From Biscogniauxia marginata (taxonomy: Eukaryota; Ascomycota; Sordariomycetes; Xylariales; Xylariaceae): a stretch of 64,000 nt of DNA. The stretch is taken from assembly GCA_022695795.1 (NCBI GenBank), contig MU404118.1:186001-250000 (forward strand), given 5' to 3'. Under the pieces are notes generated by a model. The model did not search any database. It had not been told where the DNA came from and saw nothing but the letters and a program-made list of their open reading frames with translations. Position numbers and translations under genes: made by a program. This document shows positions 1 through 12,191 of the stretch, piece after piece (the first letter of the stretch is position 1; each line of letters starts with the position of its first letter).

Positions 1-50
1 ACCAACTCGTCGGGGTAGTTAAGAGCTTGAACACTAAAAGGAAGACGTAG

Positions 51-213
51 GAATTTAGCATCGAGATTCCTGACAAGGATGCGGATGCGATCCACAGCGG
101 TAAGCAAACCTCCATGGAGATACCTCAGTTCCATCACTTGTCTTACTAACTTGGCTCTTCCGACAGTCAACCAGGCTGTTGATTACATCCTAAACCAGCC
201 AGACGCGAACTAA
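51..213 (+). CDS. Mitochondrial acyl carrier protein, C-terminal two exons (partial, runs off left edge)
   Basis: Only the 3' end is present. Exons 51..99 and 167..213 join to encode about 31 residues that start EFSIEIPDKDAD and end YILNQPDAN before TAA. The conserved EFxIEIPDKDAD segment after the phosphopantetheine helix and the IHSVxQAVxYI helix are typical of the mitochondrial type II acyl carrier protein, which is also an accessory subunit of respiratory complex I (NDUFAB1-like) and serves mitochondrial fatty acid and lipoate synthesis. The intron 100..166 has a GTAAGC donor, an ACTAAC branch point and a CAG acceptor. The acceptor at 50 (TAG) implies a further upstream intron; the DSL phosphopantetheine motif lies outside the window. 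Product identity is fairly firm, exon 51 start slightly less so. Confidence 0.75.
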
Positions 214-1120
214 GGTGACACGTCTCGAGATCTGTATAATAAAGCTACACCACTCCTGCTGTAACGACCCTTGTCTTCCAGAGTTTGGGGATCTCACGGC
301 ACGGAGGTGGGACATGTATGCCATGTGAGTTGTCTTGCAGCCATGCTGAGAGAGGAGAGAGGAGATGCGCTTGGTGCGGATCGGATGGGTCGATCAGGGG
401 ATGTGATCGCTGAGGCACACGAGCATTGATGAGAAAAAGGACATCCAACTAAAGATGCGTTACCGCGTATGTGGTCAAATCGGTAGCTTCGGGCCTATCG
501 CCGCTGTATAAATGTATAGATCTTTTTCTCTCCCCTTTTGACGCTGTGTCAACGGTATGATTCTCCCGTGATTCATGGCCGCACGGGTTCATGTCAATAC
601 TTGATGCCACGCAAAATTCAGAAAGGCACCCACCTTCGTGATATGGGTGGTGGCTATAAAATGTAAGTCTCGCGACCTTATATTCAACGACAGCGCGCAG
701 TGCCAATAGGTGTTTATATAGGTCTTGTGTGTTTCTCTTTAAGGACCTCAAATAAGTGTCAAGGCGTGTGTATTGCGGCGGTACATAAAATATATCTAGA
801 TTTATTTACTTTTTTATATTTAATATATTCAGTACTTATTTATATAATTAACAGTTTTCATTAGTTAATTATAATTAAATTATTTAAAACTTTATTATCA
901 TATATATATATATATAATATTGAGATTATAACGTAAAAAAATAATCATATATTTAATAACGACCAGATTTAATAATTTGATGTTTTCCTATTAAAATATA
1001 TTTCCTTTGTCCCCGGTTTCTAACTACCCTTATTCAAGATCTAGTACATATAGAATGACATAATCCTCCGTTCTACGACTCCATTACTTAGAGTTCGATC
1101 CACTTGAATGTCAAGAAAAC
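214..1120. other. Intergenic, ends in an AT-rich island
   Basis: No supported gene. About 781-1010 is almost pure A/T with TTTAATATATT-like strings and a short (TA) run at 901-918, resembling RIP-decayed repeat DNA or an AT isochore; no terminal repeats could be matched. It separates the convergent 3' ends of the acyl carrier protein and LPMO genes. Confidence 0.5.
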
Positions 1121-2304
<1,184 letters not shown>

Positions 2305-3156
2305 TTCGATCTAAATAGTATATAGTGAGAGCTCTGGCAGCAATGCTGATAATGAGAAGTGATGGTTACGCTTCAAGAAATACAGCTTGGCCTGAACGGA
2401 GCCGAGGAATAAGCATCATGACGTCCTTTGTTTTATTTATTCTGGTAGCCACAAGTCCGGAGCCGTGCTTCCTTTCCACCGATGATATTGTTCAAAGTAG
2501 TCTCAGTCGTGCCCATCTGTGTTCTTCCACCACTGACGCGATCGACCAACTCCGGGGTGCTTATCGTCAAAGCGGCCCGTCATTCCAGGCATGGGAGGGA
2601 AACCTCACTCTGCTACGCTGAGAATACAAAATCTGGTAGCCGCCCAAACGTGGGCGGGCATGGGTTGATCCTGGAGCTGTGGGGAAACGGGGGATCATGA
2701 GGTTTTCCGAAAAGGGCAATTTGCCGGAAGGGAGTTGCGAGATGACGCGATCCGGCAGGTCAAGTCAAGTCAAGCGGGTGCTGGAGATGATCAGAGACAC
2801 GAGGAGTTCTTAAATGAAACTGGACTCCTTAAAGCCTGATTAATATGGCGAGGAAGTTATTTTTTATGCAAGACACGCTATTACGGCGCAGGCATATGAT
2901 TTTATTGCTTCCAAGCTTCATGATAGATGCCCGGGTATAGGAGAATCCGGCAGCTCCAGCAGGACTACCGACACTGACCCAATACGCGAGCGGCAGCGGA
3001 ATATGGGTACGTTCTTCTGTGAGAATGTAAAAAGCCGCGTCGTGACCTTCTCCACCGGAATATTCTCGAATCATTGAGGTAGTCTACCGTAAGCTATTAT
3101 CAATGGCTTGTATAGGTAGGTTACCAATTTAACTATATGAATTCACCTCATGTATT
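2305..3156. other. Intergenic
   Basis: This is the LPMO promoter side and the 3' flank of the SDR gene. It holds a short tandem run of CAAGT at 2760-2775. I see no supported gene. Confidence 0.4.
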
Positions 3157-4025
3157 TCAAACACAACGGCCCCCATCTACCTCAAGGTTGACCCCGGTGA
3201 TGAATGCGGCCTCGTCACTCGCCAGATAGCAGCAGGCATTCGCCACGTCCGCTGGTGTAGAGCCCCTGCCTAGTGGTACCACTGACTCGAAGGCCTTGCG
3301 ATTTTCCGGCGTGTTGGCCTTTCCTATGAACAGGTGTGTCATCCCCGTACTTCCTATGACGGGAGATATCGAGTTGAATCGAACCTGCTGAGGGCCGTAT
3401 TCGACGGCCATAGTCTGCCGAGCATTAGGGTTATCAATTATCATGCCTGGCTATAACTGGCGGGGGCATAGCTATTATAACTAGTGATCTGTAGATATAG
3501 GCTCATAGGTACGCAACTACTTGCCTTAGTAGCATTGATGACCGCTGCTTTCGAGGCATTATACCACGTCAGCCTGGGTCGCGGACGAACGCCCGCTGTT
3601 GAGGCCACCTGGATGAAAGACCCCGACCTTTTTTCATCCAAGAAGTACGGCAGCAAGACGCTCGTGGAAAGGTATATCGACTTGACGTTGACGTTCATGA
3701 CGAGGTCGAATTCGTTTTCCATTACTTCGTGTGTCGCCGTGTTCGCGTACGTGGCCCCGGCGTTATTGACTATGATATCGAGCTGGCCAAATTTGTCCAC
3801 GGCCTCTCTGAGAAGCCGTTCCCAATCTTCTCTTTTAGTCACGTCTGCCGCTGCGAAGCTGCATCCTAATTCATTGGCCACTCCCTGGCCCGCTTCCTCG
3901 GATAGATCCGCGATGATGACTCGAGCGCCTTCTTCGACGAATTTCGTGGCTATGCCTTGCCCGAACCCCGATGCTCCTCCTGTGACAATGGCAACCTTGC
4001 CTTCTAAGCGGGGTCGGGGAACCAT
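3157..4025 (-). CDS. Short-chain dehydrogenase/reductase (classical SDR), GC-AG intron
   Basis: NAD(P)-dependent oxidoreductase; substrate unknown. Two exons, 4025-3525 and 3414-3157, give 252 aa, the usual length for a classical SDR. Cofactor motif TGGASGFG at 15-22, NNAG at 87-90, catalytic Ser142, Tyr155 and Lys159 (YNASK); it ends EVDGGRCV as in many 3-oxoacyl-ACP-reductase-like and glucose-dehydrogenase-like SDRs. Protein continuity (NATK then TMAVEYGPQQVRFNSISP) is obtained only with a GCAAGT donor at 3524-3519 and the CAG acceptor ending at 3415, so this is a GC-AG intron of 110 nt. The gene is divergent from a broken isopropylmalate dehydrogenase-like gene with about 700 bp between starts, so the two may once have shared regulation. 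The acidic D40 after the glycine motif suggests NAD preference (inference). Confidence 0.9.
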
Positions 4026-4724
4026 GATATAGGAGTTATATGTTTCCTGACGTTGGAACCGTTTGTAGTGACGATGAGCTTTGATAGGTAGACACAGCTG
4101 TTCGTCTGCAACGAGGGTCTTCTTAAGTGTGACGGACTCACCCTGTTCTCATACTGAACCGAATAATCTGTACGAGTATCTAGGGTTTTCTTTTGCTCAT
4201 ACGGGCCACTTAGATGTGCAGAATAACCTGCCGGGCACTACAACTAGCAGTATATGACGGCAATGAAGTGCGGGGAACCCGACGCCGCTCCGGGACACCA
4301 ATCTCGGGGTCTCGAACGGAACTCTGAAGGCAGAAATTAGTACTGATTACTAGAGAGAAACTTTCTTGAAAGGAGAACAAACTACAGAAGCCTTTTTATT
4401 TTCATTTTTAGAACAAACATCCCATACTAAATGTCTCGTTATTTAAAATAAAAGGTAACCTTCGTGGTAGATAGAGGATAGCATGGCCAGCCCCTTTTCC
4501 GAGTTGGAAGTCGGAAAAGGGCGGCAGCTAAATTTTCGTATACAAATAGCTAACACATAACACACCTGTCGAAAAATCGTCCTGCTACCTCCGCTCTACT
4601 CTTTGCCGGGGCTTCATGATATTTGATTCCTTTCTATTTACCTAATGCTTGTTTCCAATTAACCAAACGGCCACATTGATGCCTATGCGCCTGATCTCCG
4701 CCTTTGCGAACTCTAATAGAAACC
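4026..4724. promoter_or_regulatory. Bidirectional intergenic region between SDR and LEU2-like pseudogene
   Basis: Divergent 5' ends face each other across about 700 bp, so promoters for both must lie here. A partial inverted pair, GCCCCTTTTCCGAGTTGGAAGTCGGAAAAGGGC, at 4490-4520 could form a hairpin. No known binding site is claimed. Confidence 0.35.
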
Positions 4725-5769
4725 ATGGACCAAACTAGTACTACCTACCGTATCCTCGTCCTTCCCGGCGATTATGTCGGGCCGGAAGTGATGACAGAGG
4801 CTTTAAAGGTTCTTGATGTTGTTGAGGAATGCCGTCCTGGCTTACGCTTCGAGCGAGATTTTGCACTAGCCGGAGGAAGCAGCATCGACGCCAATGGTGT
4901 CCCGATTACCGACGAGGTTCTCGAAAAGGCCGAGGCGAGCGATGCCGTCCTATTCGGTAGTGTCGGCGGCCCGGAGTGGGCCAAATGCTATCCGAATCCC
5001 GAGTCGGGACTCCTGAAGCTACGTCAACGCCTCGATGCGTTTGCAAATATTCGTCCGTGCGAGGTCTTGGTTCCCTCGCTTGTCAGGGCATCACCGATCA
5101 AGCCTGACTTGGTGCTTGGAACTAAATTCATCGTCGTGAGAGAGAATTGCGGTGGTACTTACTTCGACGATAAAGTTGAAGACGAGGAGCTGGCGTCTGA
5201 TCTTTGGGTCTACAAGAGCGAAGAAATCGAACGATGCGCCCGTGTAAGTGCTGCCATTGCCCGAATCCTCGGCCGCGATGGCGAGGGTGGCAACGGTTCG
5301 GCCATTGTCTGGAGCTCCGATAAAGCCAATGTCCTCGCTAGTGGGCGGCTTTGGAGGAGAATCACGCAGAGGGTCCTTGACAATGAATTTCCCGATATTG
5401 AATTGCGCCACCAGCTGGCCGACAGCATGGCGATGTTGATGGTCAAGAACCCTACCGTCTTCAATGGGATAATTCACAATTGGCCGGTGCAACGGAATCT
5501 ATGAGCCTGTTCATAGTGGTGCCCCAGACATCTCGGGTAAAGGGTTCGCGAACCCCGTCGCGCAAATCTTGAGCTTGGCAATGATGCTTAGGTACTCATT
5601 TCTGTTAACAGATGAGGCCTCCGTGATTGAAAAGGCAGTCGCAAAAGTTCTTGACGAAAATGGAAACGGAGGCTTTCAGATCAGGACAAGGGACCTTAGT
5701 GGTACAGCAAGCACGTGCGATGTTGGCGATGCCATCTGCGAAACCGTGCGTAGTATGCTTAAGAATTGA
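4725..5769 (+). pseudogene. 3-isopropylmalate dehydrogenase-like gene with internal deletion and frameshift
   Basis: Paralogue of the leucine-pathway enzyme (Leu2 family, oxidative decarboxylation of 3-isopropylmalate). The ATG at 4725 (ACCATGG) is preferred over 4704. The first frame reads through LPGDYVGPEV, FGSVGGPEW, PESGLLKLRQRLD, FANIRPC, VVRENCGGTYFD, DKANVLASGRLWRR and LADSMAMLMVKNP, then meets TGA at 5502-5504. The other frame, from about 5485 to 5769, carries the true C-terminal part ([25 protein letters not shown]) to a proper stop. Between FNGII and NGIYEPVH the family normally has about 35-40 residues including the FGDxxSDEAS segment with the metal-binding aspartates; these are absent and the frame shifts by one. 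No splice signals explain this. Hence a deletion/frameshift pseudogene, or less likely a consensus error. Confidence 0.8.
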
Positions 5770-6567
5770 TAATGAAAATGGCAGCCGGGGAATGAACGGT
5801 ACATACTTCATCTGTATATAACTTCTCGCCTTAGGGCAAGAAATCGCGTAGCAGAAATTGTGTTACGAGTCATCGAGTGTTGTGGAATAGCTGGCGACTT
5901 TCCAGACCCTCACACGTTAAGACTGGGTTGAATTATTTCTGTCCACTAGATGGCGTAGGAATTAATAATGAGAAAAGAGACTAACTTCAGGTCGACTATA
6001 TGTATAAAAAAAACATCGCATCTGGTTGCCAAGAGAATATTTCATGTTGCCTTTCAAAGAATAGATCGCATTTAGTAGGTCCAATATGTAACTATCTAGA
6101 CAAGCCATATTTAACTTCAGCCAATACGTGAATAATTACCCGCTTCGTGGATTCTAAATTTATCTCCATCGTTATGATATTTCATGAGTGAATAATTCGT
6201 TGTCTTGCAATTAGGCTGGGATATGCATATTGACTCGCCATGCCCCATCGTCCACCCTAAGGCTCACATACCTATTTATAGTACGGTTAAGAGAAGATCT
6301 ACCAACAGAGCCGGCTCAGCGCAGTTCAGCACAATTCGGCCCAACCTTGTGGTCTTATATGGCGTCGTGAGTTATGGTTAAAAGATATAAGTCAGACATG
6401 GTTGCCGGATAGGAAGAGGGTGTCCATTCTTGAAAGCCCCAGGAGCACCGTGAATATATAAACTAGCCATGGAGTATGCAGCAAATGCAGATTTCCGTCC
6501 CATCTCACAATCCACAGATACCCCTTTCATACTTCCCTCGAGCATCCTCTTTCCTCCATCTTATTAT
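5770..6567. other. Intergenic
   Basis: Lies between two pseudogenes. A TATA-like GAATATATAAAC is at 6451-6464. No supported gene. Confidence 0.35.
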
Positions 6568-8407
6568 ATGCTGTTATATAAAGCCCCCAAGCTCTTCTTA
6601 CTGGCTGTAATGGCCAACTTAGCAGTTGACTATACTAGAACCATGAGATCATCCACGTACATAAATTACAACGCTACATGCTTTATCAGAAAAGAACGGG
6701 GACCTTATGACCTTATAATTAATAGCACCTTACATATCAACTGCAGAATTTATACCGTTTCACTCGACTATGCCGATATTTCTTCCAACAGAATACTCGC
6801 CTGGAGCTCACCAAAGCCCCTGCTGTCAGACAGCCTTCAAAGGGAAGCATCCTGTTTAACTTCGGCGGTCCGGGCATATAAATACGAAATAACTTAGCGG
6901 GACTAGCTAGGGAAATCCAGGCATAAGTCAAATGTGTTGAGGTTATCAATTCTCAATAAATTAAAATAGTATAGAATTGAATTTGAATCGAGTTGCTAAA
7001 AGAGGCTGTAGTTATCTCACGGGCGGAGAACACGACCTCACCGGCCGGTATCCACTGTGCGTGATAAATAGATTTCTGTCGAAGAGGATTCTCTAGCAAT
7101 GAAACAAATATACCTGGTTTCTGGCTGTCAAAGTTTCCAACGTCTCGTTCCCTATTCTTGCAGTGGAACAATCAACATCCTCACATTCTCATGCTATGAA
7201 AACGCCACCGAGCGACTGTTAAAAGGTCAAGTTGCAGTGGTGCATAGGGTAACTTAGTTGAGCCCTTTCAGAGATAGAATTATAGTCCAGTTATAAACTT
7301 ACAGCGACAACTCCTCACTCTAAGGTACCCGACAGCATATAGCAACTCGTCAGATGTGGAATTGGGGGGTTTATGGGGGATTTCGGGCCTCTTCGCCAAC
7401 TGCTGCTATGAACACCTGGATTTGCACGGGAAAGGTGATCTGATAAATACAGTTTTTATGGTGAGGGGCATGATGTGATTAAATAGTGAATGTATTGGAA
7501 ACCGATAGACTATTGCGATACTGGGGTGAGCCTTGAGGTTTTCACATCATGACCCGACCACGTCGTCCCCCTTTTCTATTCAACATTATTACCATCTAAT
7601 ATGATATGGGTGTGGGTGAAGCCTTGAACAACTGACTTGAGTCAATAGGCTTCTCATACGGCACACTGCTAGGCACCGCCATTACGTTCATGTTTTCTGA
7701 AAGGATGGAAAAGGCGGTGTTGGACGGCGCCTTGAATCCGTTCAAATGTTATATTACGTTGTAGGTTCATTTCCCTTCTTTATTTATGGCATGAAACATT
7801 AATAGATTCGTAAACTCTAATCATCTTGTATGCCAATAACGACATTGAATCTCTATCCGGCAAGGACACGGCGTCCTCCGAATTCTTCAGGCTATGCGTT
7901 GCATCTCCCAACAACTGTCTCCTAGCTCATCGAAACGGCAGCAACAATAGTGAAACTAGCGCAGCACCCACGAGCGCAGAGGATCTATAATATAGTGTAT
8001 ATGACCTCATATACGAACTCAAGTAACATTTCATTCCCTTCGAGAGGGGGCAGCTCATCGAGTATAGCGGCATCAAAGACCTCGTCCGCTCGTCTCTCTA
8101 CCACCCTATCGCCTGGCCGATCCTCGCCTTAGCCTTAAACAGCCTCCTAGCGGGCAACCTGACCGAGTACGGCCTCGCTGCCCAGGTTCTCTCCGGTACC
8201 CTGGCTGGATATCCTCAGGGTTTCGAGGTTAAGGAGCGGGCGGACTGGCATCACGGTCGGGACGTCGTGCAGACTAAGAACCCACAGCTCGTGATCGGCA
8301 ACACGTTTAATCCCGCTACACCTTTGAGCTTGGCGTGCAGCGTGAGCCCGGCTTTCGACGGCAGCATGATGGCAACGGGGTATGCGTGTTTTCATTCTTC
8401 TTCTTAG
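6568..8407 (+). pseudogene. TAP-like secreted alpha/beta-hydrolase (tripeptidyl/prolyl aminopeptidase type) pseudogene
   Basis: Family motifs occur in the right order but in broken frames: YTVSLDYADISSN (about 6750; family VPLDY), then a shifted frame with LELTKAP and GSILFNFGGPG (6843-6875; family FNPGGPG), RNNLAGL (6885), LTGGEHDL (7014-7040), TFSCYENATERLL (7180-7220), ELGGLWG and DLINTVFMVRGMM (7360-7475), LLRYWG joined across a GTGAGC..AATAG intron (7526-7648) to GFSYGTLLG with the nucleophile Ser codon at 7654-7656, VLDGALNPF, then SSEFFRLCVAS (7880-7905), WPILALALNSLL (8116-8150) and NPQLVIGNTFNPATPL (8280-8325), the Asp-region motif with D changed to N. In-frame TAA stops at 6879, 7988 and 8024 interrupt it, the last two where Gln (CAA) would fit. 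An N-terminal MLLYKAPKLFLLAVMANLAV stretch from 6568 may be the old signal peptide. The His-containing C-terminus is missing or unrecognisable. Confidence 0.75.
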
Positions 8408-8423
8408 CCCCCCCCCCCCCCCC
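8408..8423 (+). repeat. Poly-C tract (16 C)
   Basis: Uninterrupted cytosine run just after the hydrolase remnant; it could be part of a decayed intron, since GTATGC precedes it at 8379 and TTTTAG follows at about 8440. Confidence 0.8.
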
Positions 8424-10175
8424 TCGCTCTCTTTTCTTTTAGCATCTGGCCCGAGACAAGATCAAATGCCATCCATATCCTAGGATACTGGAGCGGGAAA
8501 AAAAGGTAAAAATGAGATTGCCGGTATATATCACAACATGCAAGCATGATCAATCCTCCTCTTTGCGCCGCAAGGTCCATTCAGCGATCCTTCATGGAAG
8601 GTAAGCTGCTCGAGCCTGGCGTAATCTGAAGTCCAGAACATATCTCCTTCACAGGCAATCAGTCGTGGGATGAGTTGCTTCCTGAGCTTGGTTTCTAGTG
8701 ATAACAAAACGAAGACGTAGTGCTAAGAAGGCTGTCCCATGAACAGATCGTGTGGTGAGAAAAGGAAGGCTATTAATGTCATACTTCGTAAGTTAGTTTT
8801 ATTCTTTCTTTATTTTATTATTTTTAGCTAGGTACTTAGTTATTATATTTTATAAATTTAATAATTAAACCATTATTTTAAAGTTAAATACTTTAAATTT
8901 AATAAACCTAATTATTTAATTTAAATATTTAACTTTTTATTTATATTTATTATTAATACCTTATTATTTTTAATATTAACTAGTTTAAAAGTTTTTAAAA
9001 AAGAAAAAAAGGAAAAAGGCCGACCCTTTATAATAATAATATATATACGTGATTATATCATAGCAAATAAATGAATAAATAAGTATATTAAACTTATTCA
9101 TCTTATTCTTAAACGACACCAGGTATCACTTCTTTATACTCATGTAATTAGAGGACCTAAGTAATTACCATGTATTAACGTATCATCGGCCTCATTGCAA
9201 TTACCAAAATCCTTAGGAATGCAACAAAAAAAAAGGGTTGTAAGTAACCATCAATTCATTAAACCGACAACGCCTCTCAGATCCGATCTCCTGCTTGATT
9301 TGATGTGATCAAAAAACATTACAGACCCTTCTCGACAAGGGATACCAAAACCAAACTAACCCCCTTCCCCACTTCACCTGCCTGACAAAATGCTATAGCT
9401 TCCCGACAATGCAGCGTACAAGTTAAGTCCGAGGTGAGTTGACAAGGCCCTCTCGTTTCCATCATTCCTATTCCTTTTTTCGGTCCCAAAGAATGGAACT
9501 TCTCTTGTTTTGGTGCATACTTCCTCACTTTTCTTTTCTAATGTCATAGTCCGTGCCGAAGATAAAGTGACAAAAAGGGGAACATGATGAAGAATGGTAA
9601 CTCGTCATATGCTTTGACAGGAAAGAAATTTTTAAAGCAAAGTCAACCGGGGCGAGAGAGAGAGGAAACGCCGGTCGGTGTATACCCCCAACATGTGTTA
9701 TTTACCCTTCCTTGGTTTGCCAGAAACAGAATTATAAACAAGAGGTTAATCGAATAATATTTTTGCCAACCAACTCCGATCATTGCCGCATCTCCTGTAT
9801 CCTCTTCCCTTTGCCAGATTTTCCAGATTCGTTTTCTTTTAACCAGCCGGAAATGCATTGTGAAATGTACGAACGGGACAGCAGGATCCCTTCCCTCTTC
9901 TATTTCTGCCATATGACCGTTTTCATCTTCCCGGCCGTAGAACGATGGGCCGCGATGCTTATGTGGTGCCTCCTATCAGCAATAGACCTGACATCAAGAC
10001 TGCTTTAGAGGATGCCATGATTGTTAGCTAGACATCGAGCATTGCCATCTTCAACATCCGGCGAGCCTAGGCCTCTCCAACACACGCCAGTACGGTATCC
10101 TGGGGGTACCGGGTATTGGACCATCTCGATATTTTCGAGCATCGTTTGTCTTCGGACGAACCCGTTCGCCGTTAC
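8424..10175. other. Intergenic with AT-rich island (about 8790-9070)
   Basis: The first half holds about 280 bp of nearly pure A/T (TTTATTTTATTATTTTTAG and similar), consistent with a RIP-decayed repeat remnant. The right part, 9240-10175, is the 3' flank of the CCCH zinc-finger gene on the minus strand and probably contains its 3' UTR. No gene is supported. Confidence 0.4.
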
Positions 10176-12191
10176 TCATCGGCCGCCAACACCGTCGACA
10201 ACGCGTGCAGCGTTATCTTCCTTCTTTCCGGTCGTCGCGCTAGCGTAGCTGGACCCCCAAGCACCCATTGCCGTGCCGACACCGGACGTTCGCTTCCTCG
10301 CTCTTATGGTACTGTCCCGCTCGCCATCCTCGTCCATGCTGAAGACGAACTCACCATCCTCCTCGCCGATGGGTGTCGTATACCTCGCACTGGAGCTGAT
10401 CGAACCATTGCTAACGTGTCTCTCGGTGGTACGTCCGTTCGAAGGCCGGGTAGAATGTGAGAGCGGATGTAGGAGCGGCGATTCGCCTCCGCTCCCATTC
10501 CCATCGAGGCGCGTGCGTTGAAGCTGCTGGGTGAGTACGCTCAGGCCATCGATACTACCCGAACGACTGGGTTTCTGTGGTCGGACCATGTCGGCACTAA
10601 GGCTCGACTGACGCAGAGGACTCCCAACGTGACCAAAAGCCCCAGCGCTCGCCGCGGCCGCATGCTTCTTAGCCTCCTGCTCCTCGTGATGGCGTTGGAA
10701 CAACGGTCCCCAGCGGCTTGGACTTGACGCCATGGGGCTACCGAACTTAGACGTCGACTCGGCGTTGGGTGTACCCGTGCCACTCATACCGACAAAGCCA
10801 GGCGACGCACCGTTTCCTCTGTGACCATTTAGATCGTCGTCAGCAGCTCGCGAGCCACGTCGGGCCTTCTCGGCGGGTGTCAGAAGATCCTTCAGATTGT
10901 CGGGCAGGTAATCCTCCTCCAAGAAGGGGAATTCCGACTCCCAGTCTCGATCGATGGCGCCTCCCGCGATGGCACGAGGTGCACTACTGCTGAGCATCTT
11001 AGGCTTAGCATAGCGGCTCGAGTGCATCTGGCGCCGTCCGTAGTACTCGTCGGAGGGCTGCGTTGGCGGAGAAGAGCCAGTGACGGTCGCCGACAAATGG
11101 TCGTTACTGCCGAAGGCTGAATGGTGGAGGAGTTTGAGGGCTTCCGAGGTACGAGCATCCTTCGCTGCGTTCAGCGACGGAGAAGGCGAGTCGAGGCCGA
11201 ATTGCGAAGGCACGGACGAGGGCCAAGGGCCTCCCGGGTATCTGGCGGCATTGGATATTCCGTTGGAATCGAAGGAAGCAGGTAGGGGCGCATCGAGGAC
11301 AGAGAGACCCTTTGCAGCCACGGGCGAGAGACCTAGACCCAGTCGCGAGGGATCTTCCTCGCGGGGCGAGCCGTACTGGGAGCTCGTGTGGGAATAAGTG
11401 GTGTCGATGATGGGCACGTTCTCGAGGCTCGGGCGGCGATCGATGGACTGATATGTCTCGCCGGGGGTGACAGGGTAGCCGAAGCCGGAACCGTAAGAGC
11501 CGGCCGCATCGGCGCGCATGAAGGAGTTAGTGAGGGCGCTGTTGGAGTTGCTGTAGGCGGCGGTCGGGTTGACTCGATTGCCGAGGTGGATGGGCTGGCC
11601 GATGGTGATGCCATTCTTGCCGTAGTTGATCCGTCGGCCGTCGGCGAGGACGTGGACGTTGGCACACTTGGGGCCGAACTTACAGTTGCCCTGTGTTATG
11701 TTCCACCGAGATTAGCATATCACCTGTGCGCTTTTGCCTCTTTGGTTGTGGCACACGGCACGCGAGGCAGGAAATGCGGGTTGCGGGCGGTCTCGTACCT
11801 TGGCGAAGTACTTGCATACCGTCTCGGATGCAGCACCGAGATCATGGCTGAAAGGACAAGCAGAACCGGCCTGACAGGCGCCCTGCCGGAAGAACTTGCA
11901 TGGCACGTGGGAGGTGTCTGTGTCGGCAGAGGCGCATCGAGGGTCAGCATACGGTCCGTCCCGGAGGCAGGCAGTCTACCGCGGCGCAGAGCCATAAGGA
12001 TAAAGATAAAAATAAAAATAAAAATAAAAATAAAAAGGGAAGACAAGCAAAAAGAAAGAGAAGGATGGAAACTCACTTGGTGGACTCCTCGGGCCGTCGA
12101 AGCGACCGTGAGAGGGTGTGACGGGACTGATGGTACTCGGCTGGGAAGGGATGTTGAGACTCCCGGACCTTACATGGCGATAGTCAGACAT
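10176..12191 (-). CDS. CCCH-type zinc finger protein (two C-x7-C-x5-C-x3-H fingers)
   Basis: Probable RNA-binding regulator of the fungal Lee1/Cps3-like group. Three exons, 12191-12077, 11917-11799 and 11690-10176, give 582 aa. Finger 1 is C45-C53-C59-H63 (CKFFRQGAC..CPFSH), finger 2 is C73-C81-C87-H91 (CKYFAKGNC..CANVH), followed by VLADGRRINYGKNGITIGQP. The remaining ~470 residues are low-complexity, rich in Ser, Gly, Pro and Arg, with no other domain I recognise. Intron 1 (12076-11918, GTGAGT..CACAG) contains a (TTTTTA)n-type run; intron 2 (11798-11691) is GTACGA..ACAG. The start is the first ATG before a short Ser/Pro-rich leader (MSDYRHVRSGSLNIP). The finger architecture is certain; target RNAs are unknown. 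Confidence 0.88.
12002..12038 (+). repeat. (AAAAAT)n hexanucleotide microsatellite in CCCH-gene intron 1
   Basis: GATAAA followed by four to five AAAAAT units on the plus strand; on the coding strand it forms a T-rich tract inside the intron. Confidence 0.8.

Noticed and set aside
3484..4032. 182-codon plus-strand frame
   Set aside because: Antisense to the SDR gene, which has a full set of catalytic motifs on the other strand.
6469..6897. Stand-alone 142-aa hypothetical gene
   Set aside because: Its second half carries VSLDYADISSN of the TAP-like hydrolase and runs into the shifted frame of that family, so it is part of the pseudogene, not a separate gene.
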